Source of the DNA: a bacterium
GTDB lineage: Bacteria; Chloroflexota; Dormibacteria; Aeolococcales; Aeolococcaceae
Assembly: GCA_021803465.1 (NCBI GenBank)
Contig: JAJZLL010000041.1
Location: forward strand, 1 to 58,193
Direction: 5' to 3'
DNA length: 58,193 nt
Part shown: positions 1 to 7,719 of the stretch, one piece after another
How the letters are laid out: every line of letters starts with the position of its first letter
Numbering within the stretch: position 1 is the first letter of the stretch
Notes under the pieces: model-generated
Told to the model about the DNA's origin: nothing
The model's database searches: none
Seen by the model: only the letters and a program-made list of their open reading frames with translations
Position numbers and translations under genes: made by a program

Positions 1-1164
1 CGCTTTGATGCACTCAAACCTGAACTCGAACTCGTTGTGCGTGATCCCGATATGGGTGTTGAGGGATATGTTGTTGTCTGGAACACCCTCGCAAGTGTTG
101 GTGGCCCACTTGGCCGTGTTGGCAAAGGGGGAACACGAATCACACCGGACGTCTCACTGGATGAGATTCGCATGCTTGCACGAATCATGACCCTGAAAAA
201 TGCGGCTGCTGGACTTCCTCTAGGTGGTGCAAAGTCTGGACTTGTCGGCGATCCGGATGCGCCAGGTTTTGAGGCGAAATATCGTCGCTTCGTTGAACTT
301 GTCAAGCCGATCCTTCGTGAGAATGGAGGCATCTTCGGCGGGTTCGGTTTTGACCTTGGTGCACGTCCTGAGCACGCTCTCTGGGCGTGCGATGTGCTGC
401 ACTCGCGGCAGTCGTTCACAGGAAAGCCACTTAGCATGGGTGGCACTGATTATGACAACGAAGGGGTGGCAGGTCTCGGAGTGGAAACCGCTGCGGAAGT
501 TCTCCTCCAGGAAGATGGCATCGATCTCAGCCAAGCCAGCTGTGCAGTTCAGGGTTTGGGTGCAATGGGAGCTGCAATCATTAGGTATGCGTCCGAGAAT
601 GGCATCAAGGTGGTCGCATTTTCCGATCCCCGGATTGGCGGTACTGTACTTGTCCCGGATGGACTCACCAAGGATCTGCAAGATGCCATTGTGGCAAGAG
701 ACTTTGATCGGACAAACAGTTGTATCAAGACAGGGAACTATGCCATTCGTCCCCTCGAGGATGTCATGTATCTCGATACCACAGTCTTCTTCCCTGCTGC
801 AAGGCAGGATGTCATAGATGGCACGAATGTTTCCAGGGTGGCAGCAAAATATGTTGTTGAAGGAGCCAACAACCCAGTGTCAGAAGAAGCCCGCACGTAC
901 CTACATGAGCATGGCATCAAGCTGGTGCCGGACTTCATAGCGAATCCGGGAGGCATTGTTGCAGCATTCGTTGAGCTCACTTCCACTGCGGATCCTGAGG
1001 AGAATGTGAAAAGCCGTGTGAATGTCTCTGAAGCCAAGCGCATGACGGTCGACAATGTCTCAAAGAACGTCAGGGAGATGTGCAGACTGGTTCAGGAGCA
1101 TGGTGTTGAACCATCTGATGCAGGAATGTATCTTGCATTGAGTGCAATCTTCAAGGACAGGTAG
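1..1164 (+). CDS. Glu/Leu/Phe/Val dehydrogenase, 5' end cut by the window
   Basis: Predicted NAD(P)-dependent oxidative deaminase of the glutamate dehydrogenase superfamily, interconverting an amino acid and its 2-oxo acid with ammonia. The frame is open from base 1 and the visible protein (about 387 residues) starts inside the N-terminal catalytic domain, so the true start lies upstream. The motif PLGGAKSGL carries the substrate-binding lysine region; family consensus is close to PLGGGKGG. A Rossmann half follows with the glycine pattern GLGAMG around residues 177-182, and NPGG lies near residue 316. The stop is TAG at 1162-1164. The gene converges on the ABC exporter. Glutamate versus leucine or phenylalanine specificity cannot be settled by eye, so no gene symbol is given. 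Confidence 0.9.
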   Translation, partial: RFDALKPELELVVRDPDMGVEGYVVVWNTLASVGGPLGRVGKGGTRITPDVSLDEIRMLARIMTLKNAAAGLPLGGAKSGLVGDPDAPGFEAKYRRFVELVKPILRENGGIFGGFGFDLGARPEHALWACDVLHSRQSFTGKPLSMGGTDYDNEGVAGLGVETAAEVLLQEDGIDLSQASCAVQGLGAMGAAIIRYASENGIKVVAFSDPRIGGTVLVPDGLTKDLQDAIVARDFDRTNSCIKTGNYAIRPLEDVMYLDTTVFFPAARQDVIDGTNVSRVAAKYVVEGANNPVSEEARTYLHEHGIKLVPDFIANPGGIVAAFVELTSTADPEENVKSRVNVSEAKRMTVDNVSKNVREMCRLVQEHGVEPSDAGMYLALSAIFKDR

Positions 1165-1283
1165 ACGGAGCGAAGCTGGAGAAATCCTGGCAGGGCATTC
1201 CTCATGCCACTCTGCATCACCTAATCGGGTCGTGAGACCTGCAGCTCAGGCAGTTCGTTGTGTGCACTTCATGTAGCAGGGAT

Positions 1284-3122
1284 TCACTCTGTGATGAAGC
1301 CGCTCACCTGGTGTTCCCACAGCTGGGCATAGAGGCCACCGTGCGAAAGGAGCTCCTTGGGAGTTCCATCTTCGACGACATGCCCCTTGTCGAGCACGAT
1401 GATCCTGTCCATGTTCTGGAGCGTGGAGAGCCGGTGTGCTATTGCGAGGACTGTCTGGCCACGGCTTCCTTCGATTTTCCAGAGATTCTCGAGCGCATGC
1501 TGAACGAGGAGCTCGCTTTCGGTGTCGAGTGCTGCAGTCGCCTCATCAAGAATGAGGATGGGTTCCGCCTGCAGAAATGCCCTCGCAATGGCAACTCTCG
1601 CACGCTGGCCAATGGAGAGTTTCACACCCCGCTCACCGACAAGCGCATGGTACCCCTCGGGAATCTCATTGATGAACTCGTCAGCATGTGCCATCTCTGC
1701 AGCCTCTCGAATGCGGGGATTCACTGCTCCGTCCAGGAAGGGAGGAATGCGTGCAGCATAGGCGATATTCTCTGCAATGGAACGGTGAAACATCGAGGTG
1801 TCCTGGGGGACAAAGGCAATGAGTTGTGACAGTCCCTCCCGCTTCACATGCTGTCCATCGAGCACGAATGCTCCTCCTGAAACGGGATAGTATCCAAGGA
1901 GCAGCTTCGTGAGAGTTGATTTCCCAGCACCGGACCTCCCAACAATGCCCACCTTCTCCCCACGCTGAAAGGTGAGGTTCACATGATCAAGGATGAGTGG
2001 AGCGTGATCCGGGTAATGGAAGCTGATGTCATGGAGCTCAAGGGTCTGTTCAAACGGGAGTGCTTGCACCTCCTCCAGTTCAGGATCCCGGGTAATGATC
2101 CTGTCTCCAAAGAGGTATCGATGCGCTTCATCCGTGCGGGCAACCTGGAGCTTGAACTGCGACAGCTGCCAGATGGACTCCCAGATGGTTGTAGTGAAGA
2201 TGAGGACTGCGGACAGCAGGGTTGCGAGCTGGGTGATGTTGATTGTGTGGTCGAGATAGAAGTACACGTTTAGGACGATGCTCACAGGCCAGATAACTCC
2301 CCGCACAATGAAGCTCGAATTCCCCCAGTACTTGTATGAGGCCCAGAACGATGCACGCACAGAGTCCAGCACCTTCTCCTGCTCTTCCTGCAGTGCACGA
2401 ATCTCTGTCTGCTCGGAATGGAACGACTTCACATTCTGGAAGTTCGCGATGACATCAAAAAGGATGCCATTCCTGGTGGATTTCGCATCAGATGCGAGGC
2501 TTTCCGCAGCAGATGCGGGACCCTGGAATCTCCTCCCGACGAAGTAGAGAATGACGAGTCCACATGCATAGACAACCGTTGTTTCCCAATTGACTGAGAG
2601 GAAAATGACCAGAATCGAGACAATGGAAACCACCTGGCCAACATAGTTGTAGGGCAGCTCCTGCGTGAGCATGTCGAGCTCCTGCCTCATGAGGGTGATG
2701 TAGGAAGCGATCTTTCCTGTGAGCTTGTCCACAAAATATGGGTACGGCTCGGAGATGACGTTGCTGAAGAGCACCTGCTCGTAACGGAATGCAAGCGGCT
2801 TCATGTAGCGCAGGTACAGGATTTCAGACCCCCGCCAGCTCGCCATGTGCGCAACGGAGAGACCGACAAGAATCCACATGAGCAGGAGGACATGTCCACG
2901 GTTCACATGGGCAGCGGTTACCTCACCCGTGAGCTTGCCAATCACGAATGGCAGAACAGCAAGGAAACTTCCTGCGATGAGAAATGCGAGACAGACAAGA
3001 AATGACGCAAGCATTCCCTGGGAACGCAAGAACGCCCAGTAGGAGCGAAGCGAAATATGGTGCTTCACGTTTGAATTCCCAATTAGGCCTGTGCTCCGCA
3101 CGTGGTGATGTGGGGGTTCCAT
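1284..3122 (-). CDS. ABC transporter, fused permease and ATPase (exporter type)
   Basis: Half-transporter of the ABC exporter family, with an N-terminal six-helix membrane domain followed by a nucleotide-binding domain; such proteins dimerise to export lipids, peptides or drugs. Visible motifs are Walker A GRSGAGKST (about residue 394), signature LSIGQR (about 500), Walker B ILILDEATAALD (about 520) and an H-loop IAHR (about 560). The start chosen is ATG at 3122; an in-frame TTG at 3194 would add 24 residues, and neither has a clear Shine-Dalgarno. The gene stands alone, divergent from a small gene and convergent with the dehydrogenase. The substrate cannot be inferred from the sequence. Confidence 0.88.
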   Translation of the reverse strand: MEPPHHHVRSTGLIGNSNVKHHISLRSYWAFLRSQGMLASFLVCLAFLIAGSFLAVLPFVIGKLTGEVTAAHVNRGHVLLLMWILVGLSVAHMASWRGSEILYLRYMKPLAFRYEQVLFSNVISEPYPYFVDKLTGKIASYITLMRQELDMLTQELPYNYVGQVVSIVSILVIFLSVNWETTVVYACGLVILYFVGRRFQGPASAAESLASDAKSTRNGILFDVIANFQNVKSFHSEQTEIRALQEEQEKVLDSVRASFWASYKYWGNSSFIVRGVIWPVSIVLNVYFYLDHTINITQLATLLSAVLIFTTTIWESIWQLSQFKLQVARTDEAHRYLFGDRIITRDPELEEVQALPFEQTLELHDISFHYPDHAPLILDHVNLTFQRGEKVGIVGRSGAGKSTLTKLLLGYYPVSGGAFVLDGQHVKREGLSQLIAFVPQDTSMFHRSIAENIAYAARIPPFLDGAVNPRIREAAEMAHADEFINEIPEGYHALVGERGVKLSIGQRARVAIARAFLQAEPILILDEATAALDTESELLVQHALENLWKIEGSRGQTVLAIAHRLSTLQNMDRIIVLDKGHVVEDGTPKELLSHGGLYAQLWEHQVSGFITE

Positions 3123-3400
3123 GCTGGAGGATACGGCAGCTGCCAGTAAATCGTAGTCTATCTGATCAGAATGAAGTGGAGAAGTCGACAGCAAGCAGTT
3201 TCATGGGAGATGCAAGCGTGGGGTGTTGCTGTCAGAAGGGGCGAAGTGCGTTGGAGCGTCATGAACATGAAACCCTAAGCTATAGTCCCAATAGGCTGGA
3301 CAGTCACAGAATGGATACGGTGTCATTCTGGGTGTCTCTGGACAGCTACTATCGTTTGTGCATATGGATGAAGATTCTTCTGGGATGCAGGGAGCGTGTC

Positions 3401-3691
3401 ATGGAACGGAGATTTGATTTGGAACGGCCCATCACAGACGTTAGGCAGATTCCTCTAGCAGAGGCGCTCGCTGAATTTGCCAGAAAACAGGAGGAAGCAG
3501 AGCGGGGCGATGCGGGTTCTGCAGGTGACAGCCATGTCCCTGACCGTGCTGCCATATCAAAGCCGGCTTCTGTGAAATCTAAGAAACCCACAAAGGCGCA
3601 GTTGGCGAGGGAAGAAGAGCTCAAGAGGAATTTTGACAGAATCCGCATTCCCAGAGGGAGCGATCCCCTGCCAGAGAGAGAGCTCGGGTAG
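3401..3691 (+). CDS. Small charged hypothetical protein (96 aa)
   Basis: Not recognised. The start ATG at 3401 follows an AGGGAG stretch about seven bases upstream, which favours it over the in-frame ATG at 3368. The product is highly charged and lacks membrane segments. An N-terminal part (MERRFDLERPI) leads to an Ala/Glu-rich helix, a Ser/Ala/Pro-rich linker and a lysine-rich C-terminal part (KKPTKAQLAREEELKRNF). The shape suggests a small cytoplasmic, possibly nucleic-acid-associated protein, but that is inference. It lies upstream of the tRNA/tilS pair and is divergent from the ABC exporter. Confidence 0.55.
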   Translation: MERRFDLERPITDVRQIPLAEALAEFARKQEEAERGDAGSAGDSHVPDRAAISKPASVKSKKPTKAQLAREEELKRNFDRIRIPRGSDPLPERELG

Positions 3692-3967
3692 CGAGCATCA
3701 TTGCGGTTAGACTGCAGGGTGCCCTAACTGTTACATGCACTGTGGCAGGCTGGTGCGGATTGCAGCTACTCAACGTGCGCCATCGCTCTGGTGGAACCCC
3801 TGCTGGAGCATGTGCAGTAGGGTATACTTGATCCTGCGACATCCTCTCCCAGGGAGGATTCATATGAGGCAGGTTGCACTTCCTGCTGCCGCAGATACTC
3901 ATACATGCGATCACTTCGGATCGGGAATAGCGATCGGGACCGTGCACAGCTTGTGAACATTGGGCAC

Positions 3968-4040
3968 GGCGGTATAGCTCAGATGGTAGAGCAGCCGGCT
4001 CATACCCGGTATGTCCCTGGTTCGATCCCAGGTACCGCCA
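3968..4040 (+). tRNA. tRNA with CAT anticodon, probably elongator Met (Ile2 not excluded)
   Basis: A 73-base cloverleaf. The acceptor stem is GGCGGTA/TACCGCC with discriminator A; D arm GCTC/GAGC with loop AGATGGTA; anticodon stem GCCGG/CCGGT with loop CTCATAC; variable loop of five; T arm CCTGG/CCAGG with loop TTCGATC. The anticodon is CAT. It is not an initiator tRNA, because position 1-72 is G-C and the anticodon stem lacks the three G-C pairs. The loop ending ATAC resembles elongator Met. C29-G41, T12-A23 and A73 also fit isoleucine identity, so a lysidine-modified Ile2 is possible. The CCA end is not encoded; the next bases are CATG, and the ATG there is the start of tilS. Confidence 0.93.
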
Positions 4041-4041
4041 C

Positions 4042-4812
4042 ATGGCTCTCCACGGTTCAACTCTTCCTCCAGCTGAACGGACACTTGCGATTACACGTCT
4101 CAGACGACGTGTAGCTCGTCTCGCTGCGACTCTAGAACCTCTTCAGCAGGATGCAACCCTCGTTGTTGCAGTGAGCGGTGGCCCTGACTCCATGGCACTT
4201 CTGGACATCCTTGCACGTCTTGCACCGCCAAGGAATTGGAGCCTTCATGTTGCCCATGTCAATCATGGTCTGCGCGAGGATGCTGCACGGGATGGCAGTC
4301 ATGTAGGTGAAGCTGCAGCAAAATACGGTTTTCCCTTCCACCTGCGGGAGGTGGAGGTGAAACGTCAGGGATCCATCCAGGCAAATGCCCGTGAAGCACG
4401 ATATGCTGCGCTTCGGTCTGTTCTTGCAGAGACTTCAGCAGGAGCCATCGTGACAGGCCATACTGCCGATGATCAGGTTGAGACTGTGCTCATGCGGGCC
4501 CTGAGCAGTGGCAGTCCCAAGTCGATAGGGGCCATGCGATATGTCAACGGCGACCTGGTCAGACCGCTTCTTGCCACCTGGAAGGATGAAATCGTCGAGT
4601 ATTGTTCAGAGCGTGAAATCTGGTATCTGACAGATCCATCGAACGCTTCCTCCCGGTACATGCGAAACCGTCTTCGGCATGAGGTCATTCCTGCAATTGA
4701 GCAGGTATATCCAGCTGCAAAGCGTCGTCTTTGGGCCCTTTCATTCCGGCAGCAGAAATGGATCGATGCAGATCTCCTGGAGGGGAAGGGGAACCAGTCC
4801 CCAGAAGACTGA
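4042..4812 (+). CDS. tilS: tRNA(Ile)-lysidine synthetase, short form
   Basis: ATP-dependent enzyme that converts C34 of tRNA-Ile2(CAU) to lysidine so that it reads AUA. The PP-loop SGGPDS lies at about residues 44-49, followed by HVNHGLRE and GHTADDQVETVLMR, all typical of the TilS N-terminal domain. At 256 residues it has the catalytic core and little more; the C-terminal domains of long TilS proteins are absent. ATG 4042 is the only plausible start: it lies one base after the tRNA and has no Shine-Dalgarno, because the upstream bases are tRNA acceptor stem. In the actinobacterial order I recall, tilS sits close upstream of ftsH, as here. Confidence 0.92.
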   Translation: MALHGSTLPPAERTLAITRLRRRVARLAATLEPLQQDATLVVAVSGGPDSMALLDILARLAPPRNWSLHVAHVNHGLREDAARDGSHVGEAAAKYGFPFHLREVEVKRQGSIQANAREARYAALRSVLAETSAGAIVTGHTADDQVETVLMRALSSGSPKSIGAMRYVNGDLVRPLLATWKDEIVEYCSEREIWYLTDPSNASSRYMRNRLRHEVIPAIEQVYPAAKRRLWALSFRQQKWIDADLLEGKGNQSPED

Positions 4813-4853
4813 GCGGGATGCTGCCTGTGCATGAATGGGCCAAGGCATGAAAC

Positions 4854-4872
4854 ACCAGCTCGCATGGCTGGT
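4854..4872. terminator. Possible hairpin between convergent tilS and the NPD gene
   Basis: ACCAGC (4854-4859) and GCTGGT (4867-4872) form a perfect six-base stem with a seven-base loop in the 166-base convergent gap 4813-4978. There is no T-run on either side, so it could only be a weak bidirectional terminator. The rest of the gap shows no gene. Confidence 0.3.
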
Positions 4873-4978
4873 TTGGTGTGAACGCTTGCGCAAGCTGCCG
4901 TCATGGCAAGAGAAGTGATGAACAATGCGCAACACCTGCACTCTTCACCTGTCTGGCAGCTTCCAGCACGGATCCCGT

Positions 4979-6439
4979 TCAGGCGGGTACTGGTGCAGAC
5001 TGGTTCACGTGCTGTGTGGAATGGGGACAAAGCAACTGCACAACATCTGCAGCAGTGTATCCATCAGTGTGCGCGCACACAAGAGGACGTATTGATGCAA
5101 GCGCATCACCACTTGTCACAATGGGTGGTTCCTCTCCATCCTTCCGCCTCTGACCAAGTCCAATGGTTGCGAACAGGCCGTTGCAGAGGCACTTTCTGCC
5201 AGATGCTGCATCCACTGTACCTCCGTGATACAGGAATTCCTGCACGGGTTCAGCTGCGCAGCGGTACGCAAGAGCACCTGTAGGAGACACATATGCTTCA
5301 CGAAGGTAGCCCAGGTCACAGATGCGTTCACGCTTCTCGTAGGTTGACTGCTGAGAAATGGAGCCTTCCAGCTCCACAACCTTGAAGGGAAAACCCGTTG
5401 AGGAAGCACGGGAATCAGTAGTCACAACGGAAGTTCCGTCAAGTACCCTTCTGCAGACCTGTTCACGGAGAGAAGCAGTCATTCCGGACTCCCTGCAAAA
5501 GGCAAAAAGTGTTCCCACCTGTACGCCTGAAGCACCACACTCCAGTGCATGCACGACGTGCTCCCGGGACGTGATGCCACCAGCAAGCCAAAATGGATGG
5601 CCAAGCTCACGGAATGCTTCGAGATCCACAGCATCCCGCTCACCATAGATGGGCTGTCCACGGTCATCAAATTGTGGGACACCTCGTGGTGGAGCATTGT
5701 GACCGCCAGCGGATGGTGCCTCCAGAATGAAGCCCTCAACTGGTCCTGATGCCTTGCGCGCCATCATTGTCGCAAGTGTGGCTGAGGACACAATCGGTAG
5801 AAAGGCTGGTCGATCCAGTGAAGAGGACACCTTGTAGCGGCCAGGCACGAAGGACCGCTCACATCGATCTGCTACTGCTCCCACGCAATCGATCCTGAGG
5901 GTCACAGCTTCCAGTGAGGAAAGGTCATCCAGCAGTTTCGGTATGGCTCGGGGTATTCCAGCTCCCATGAGGACAACATCAACCCCTGCAATCATTGCCC
6001 CAAAGAGGGTGGGCACTGTTGGGAATTGCACTTTTGTCAGAAGATTGATGCCCACCATTCCCGTATGGCCGCGTTTCGCGAGTGCCACCTCGCTATATGC
6101 GGCAAGGACTGTCACATCATCGCGAGCAGCTGGACTGTGGTGGGAATACAGGGGAAGGAGGCGATATGGTGCATTCTCTGATGCTCGTGGACGGGCATAT
6201 CGGTCAAGTACGCTCCCCACAATTTCCTGGTTGGGAAAGGCATTGAGACATTCTTGCAGAGCTGGAGAAACTCCTTCATCCTGGAGGCGCCGTATGAACA
6301 CAGTATCGAGTGCAGTCCCTGAAACCACGCCAAGCTGTCCAGTTGCTGCCACTGCTGATGCAAGGCTCCAGCCTGAGACGCCGACACCCATACCACCCTG
6401 AATGAGCCACGGATGTGGCCGTGAGTTCCACAGTTTCAT
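4979..6439 (-). CDS. Nitronate monooxygenase / 2-nitropropane dioxygenase family flavoprotein
   Basis: Predicted FMN-dependent TIM-barrel oxidoreductase of the NPD family. The N-terminus has QGGMGVGVSG (from about residue 14). The middle has SAGGHNAPP and WLAGGIT with ASGVQVGTLF, the usual flavin-phosphate-binding part of NPD/IMPDH-like barrels. A C-terminal part carries CLCNGL (about residue 417), which is seen in the longer NPD subgroup. At 486 residues it is longer than the 320-360 residues of simple nitronate monooxygenases, so a role in lipid or polyketide metabolism (as in PfaD or FabK relatives) is an alternative. The ATG at 6439 is the first in frame. It is transcribed towards tilS. 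Confidence 0.85.
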   Translation of the reverse strand: MKLWNSRPHPWLIQGGMGVGVSGWSLASAVAATGQLGVVSGTALDTVFIRRLQDEGVSPALQECLNAFPNQEIVGSVLDRYARPRASENAPYRLLPLYSHHSPAARDDVTVLAAYSEVALAKRGHTGMVGINLLTKVQFPTVPTLFGAMIAGVDVVLMGAGIPRAIPKLLDDLSSLEAVTLRIDCVGAVADRCERSFVPGRYKVSSSLDRPAFLPIVSSATLATMMARKASGPVEGFILEAPSAGGHNAPPRGVPQFDDRGQPIYGERDAVDLEAFRELGHPFWLAGGITSREHVVHALECGASGVQVGTLFAFCRESGMTASLREQVCRRVLDGTSVVTTDSRASSTGFPFKVVELEGSISQQSTYEKRERICDLGYLREAYVSPTGALAYRCAAEPVQEFLYHGGTVDAASGRKCLCNGLFATIGLGQRRKDGEEPPIVTSGDALASIRPLVCAHTDGYTAADVVQLLCPHSTQHVNQSAPVPA

Positions 6440-6904
6440 ATGCGAATCTTCCGTACTCTGTCTCTTCGATCACACCAAGCGTACTGCGAAAGAACAGCTT
6501 TCCCATGGGCAAATGACATGCACGATTTTGGCCATGATGTCCAATGCTCATCAGTGCGTTGGGCATGGATATTCCCTTCGAAGTGATCATGGTGGGATTC
6601 ACGATCGAGGAATGCTGACCAGTAGTGCAGAATGTCCAGAGACAAGCAGTCGGTCATCTCTATGGGTGTGCAGCATGATGGTGATGCACGGTGACTGATC
6701 CCCGAATCCCGTTTTCCGGGAGAGCAGTGTCTACGCGTGTGCAATGGATGCGAGTCCATGTCGCTGGAAGATGGAGGGATGTGCATGGAAATTGCGCTGA
6801 TGGATCGGGGGCCATAGACAGCTTTGTGGTGCGTGCACCAGAACACGCGCTTCTGTGCGAAGGACTGGGGTGTTTCTCTTGACGCAGATCCAGAACGGAA
6901 CGGT
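6440..6904. other. Intergenic stretch without a convincing gene
   Basis: These 465 bases lie upstream of the minus-strand NPD gene and downstream of the minus-strand membrane gene. The open frames here give Ser/His/Arg-rich translations without domain-like composition, Shine-Dalgarno or conserved motif. A short hairpin TCCCG/CGGGA occurs near 6706-6720. The NPD promoter should lie in this stretch, but I cannot point to it with confidence. Confidence 0.5.
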
Positions 6905-7504
6905 TTACTGGATCTTTTCCATGATGAAATAGTGCGAACTTCCTTCAAGTTCGACAGTCTCATCAGGTCTTACGGGAGGTGCAATGAGAACAAGAGCGTA
7001 ATACGTGACGAGAGCGATTGCGATGTGCATTGCCATGAGCACGAGCACAGCAAGGAAGGGCGCACCAAAGATGAGAATGTATGCATCAGGAAGGAAGAGT
7101 ACGAGCGTTGTCACCACTGCGATCCGTGAGAAAAGCCAGCGGGCATCGATCGCAAAGTGGGGAAGTATCCACCAGCCAGCACAGGCGATGAGTACGCCAA
7201 TGACAGTGAGCCTGGAGTAGTCCATGAACTGGAAGTGGGGATACTGTGCAATGGAGGGAAAGAGGTGTGATGCGAGTCCAACGATGATGGCGTCAACGAC
7301 AAGGGAGCCCACGACTGCAATGGCAGTGGCTCGTGCGAGTGCACGGCTTTCCGGGCCACTCCGGAGAGCGATGAGATCAATCTTGAAGCGCTGGAGAAGT
7401 GGATCGAGTAGCATGACAATCCGCTCGATGAGTGGATGATGAAGTGCACGCACAACTCTGCCAGTGAGAGGATCAATGTCGGCCGGATTCGAACTCAAAT
7501 TCAT
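6905..7504 (-). CDS. Four-helix membrane protein, DUF6069-like
   Basis: Small integral membrane protein of 199 residues with four hydrophobic segments (around residues 55-80, 97-118, 130-150 and 155-180). The patterns GWWILPHF, ARWLFSRIAVV and LVLMAMHIAIALV resemble DUF6069 proteins of actinobacteria; this is from memory and should be confirmed. ATG 7504 was chosen because AGGA lies about nine bases upstream and the residues before it in the longer frame are not membrane-like. The gene is divergent from the NHL protein, with a 215-base intergenic region. Its function is unknown. Confidence 0.75.
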   Translation of the reverse strand: MNLSSNPADIDPLTGRVVRALHHPLIERIVMLLDPLLQRFKIDLIALRSGPESRALARATAIAVVGSLVVDAIIVGLASHLFPSIAQYPHFQFMDYSRLTVIGVLIACAGWWILPHFAIDARWLFSRIAVVTTLVLFLPDAYILIFGAPFLAVLVLMAMHIAIALVTYYALVLIAPPVRPDETVELEGSSHYFIMEKIQ

Positions 7505-7719
7505 GGTGTATTCCTGAAGGGATGTTCTTGGCAACTTGTGAAGCATATCGCACGGAATATTAGATTCACATTTGAGCTGATCTTCGAGCGAAGATGCATT
7601 CCATGACGTGAATGTAACGAAGCCTTGGCAGCTGGCTCACAAAGGAAGTCCATGACGTCCCTAACGCATTGATCCACCGTACAATTGCGACAGATGTTTG
7701 CCAGCGGGAAGAGAAGTGC

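Noticed and set aside
1194..1208. GGCAT/ATGCC hairpin between the dehydrogenase and ABC genes
   Set aside because: Five-base stem without T-run; could be chance.
3823..3828. TATACT as promoter for the tRNA
   Set aside because: Good -10 match, but 140 bases from the tRNA with no -35 partner; not strong enough to list.
3905..4114. Open frame containing GGIAQMVEQPAHTRYVPGSIPG
   Set aside because: This is the translation of the tRNA gene itself, a familiar artefact, not a protein.
6436..6963. Minus-strand frame of 175 residues between the NPD and membrane genes
   Set aside because: Ser/His/Arg-rich composition, no initiation signal and overlap with both neighbours; looks like chance.
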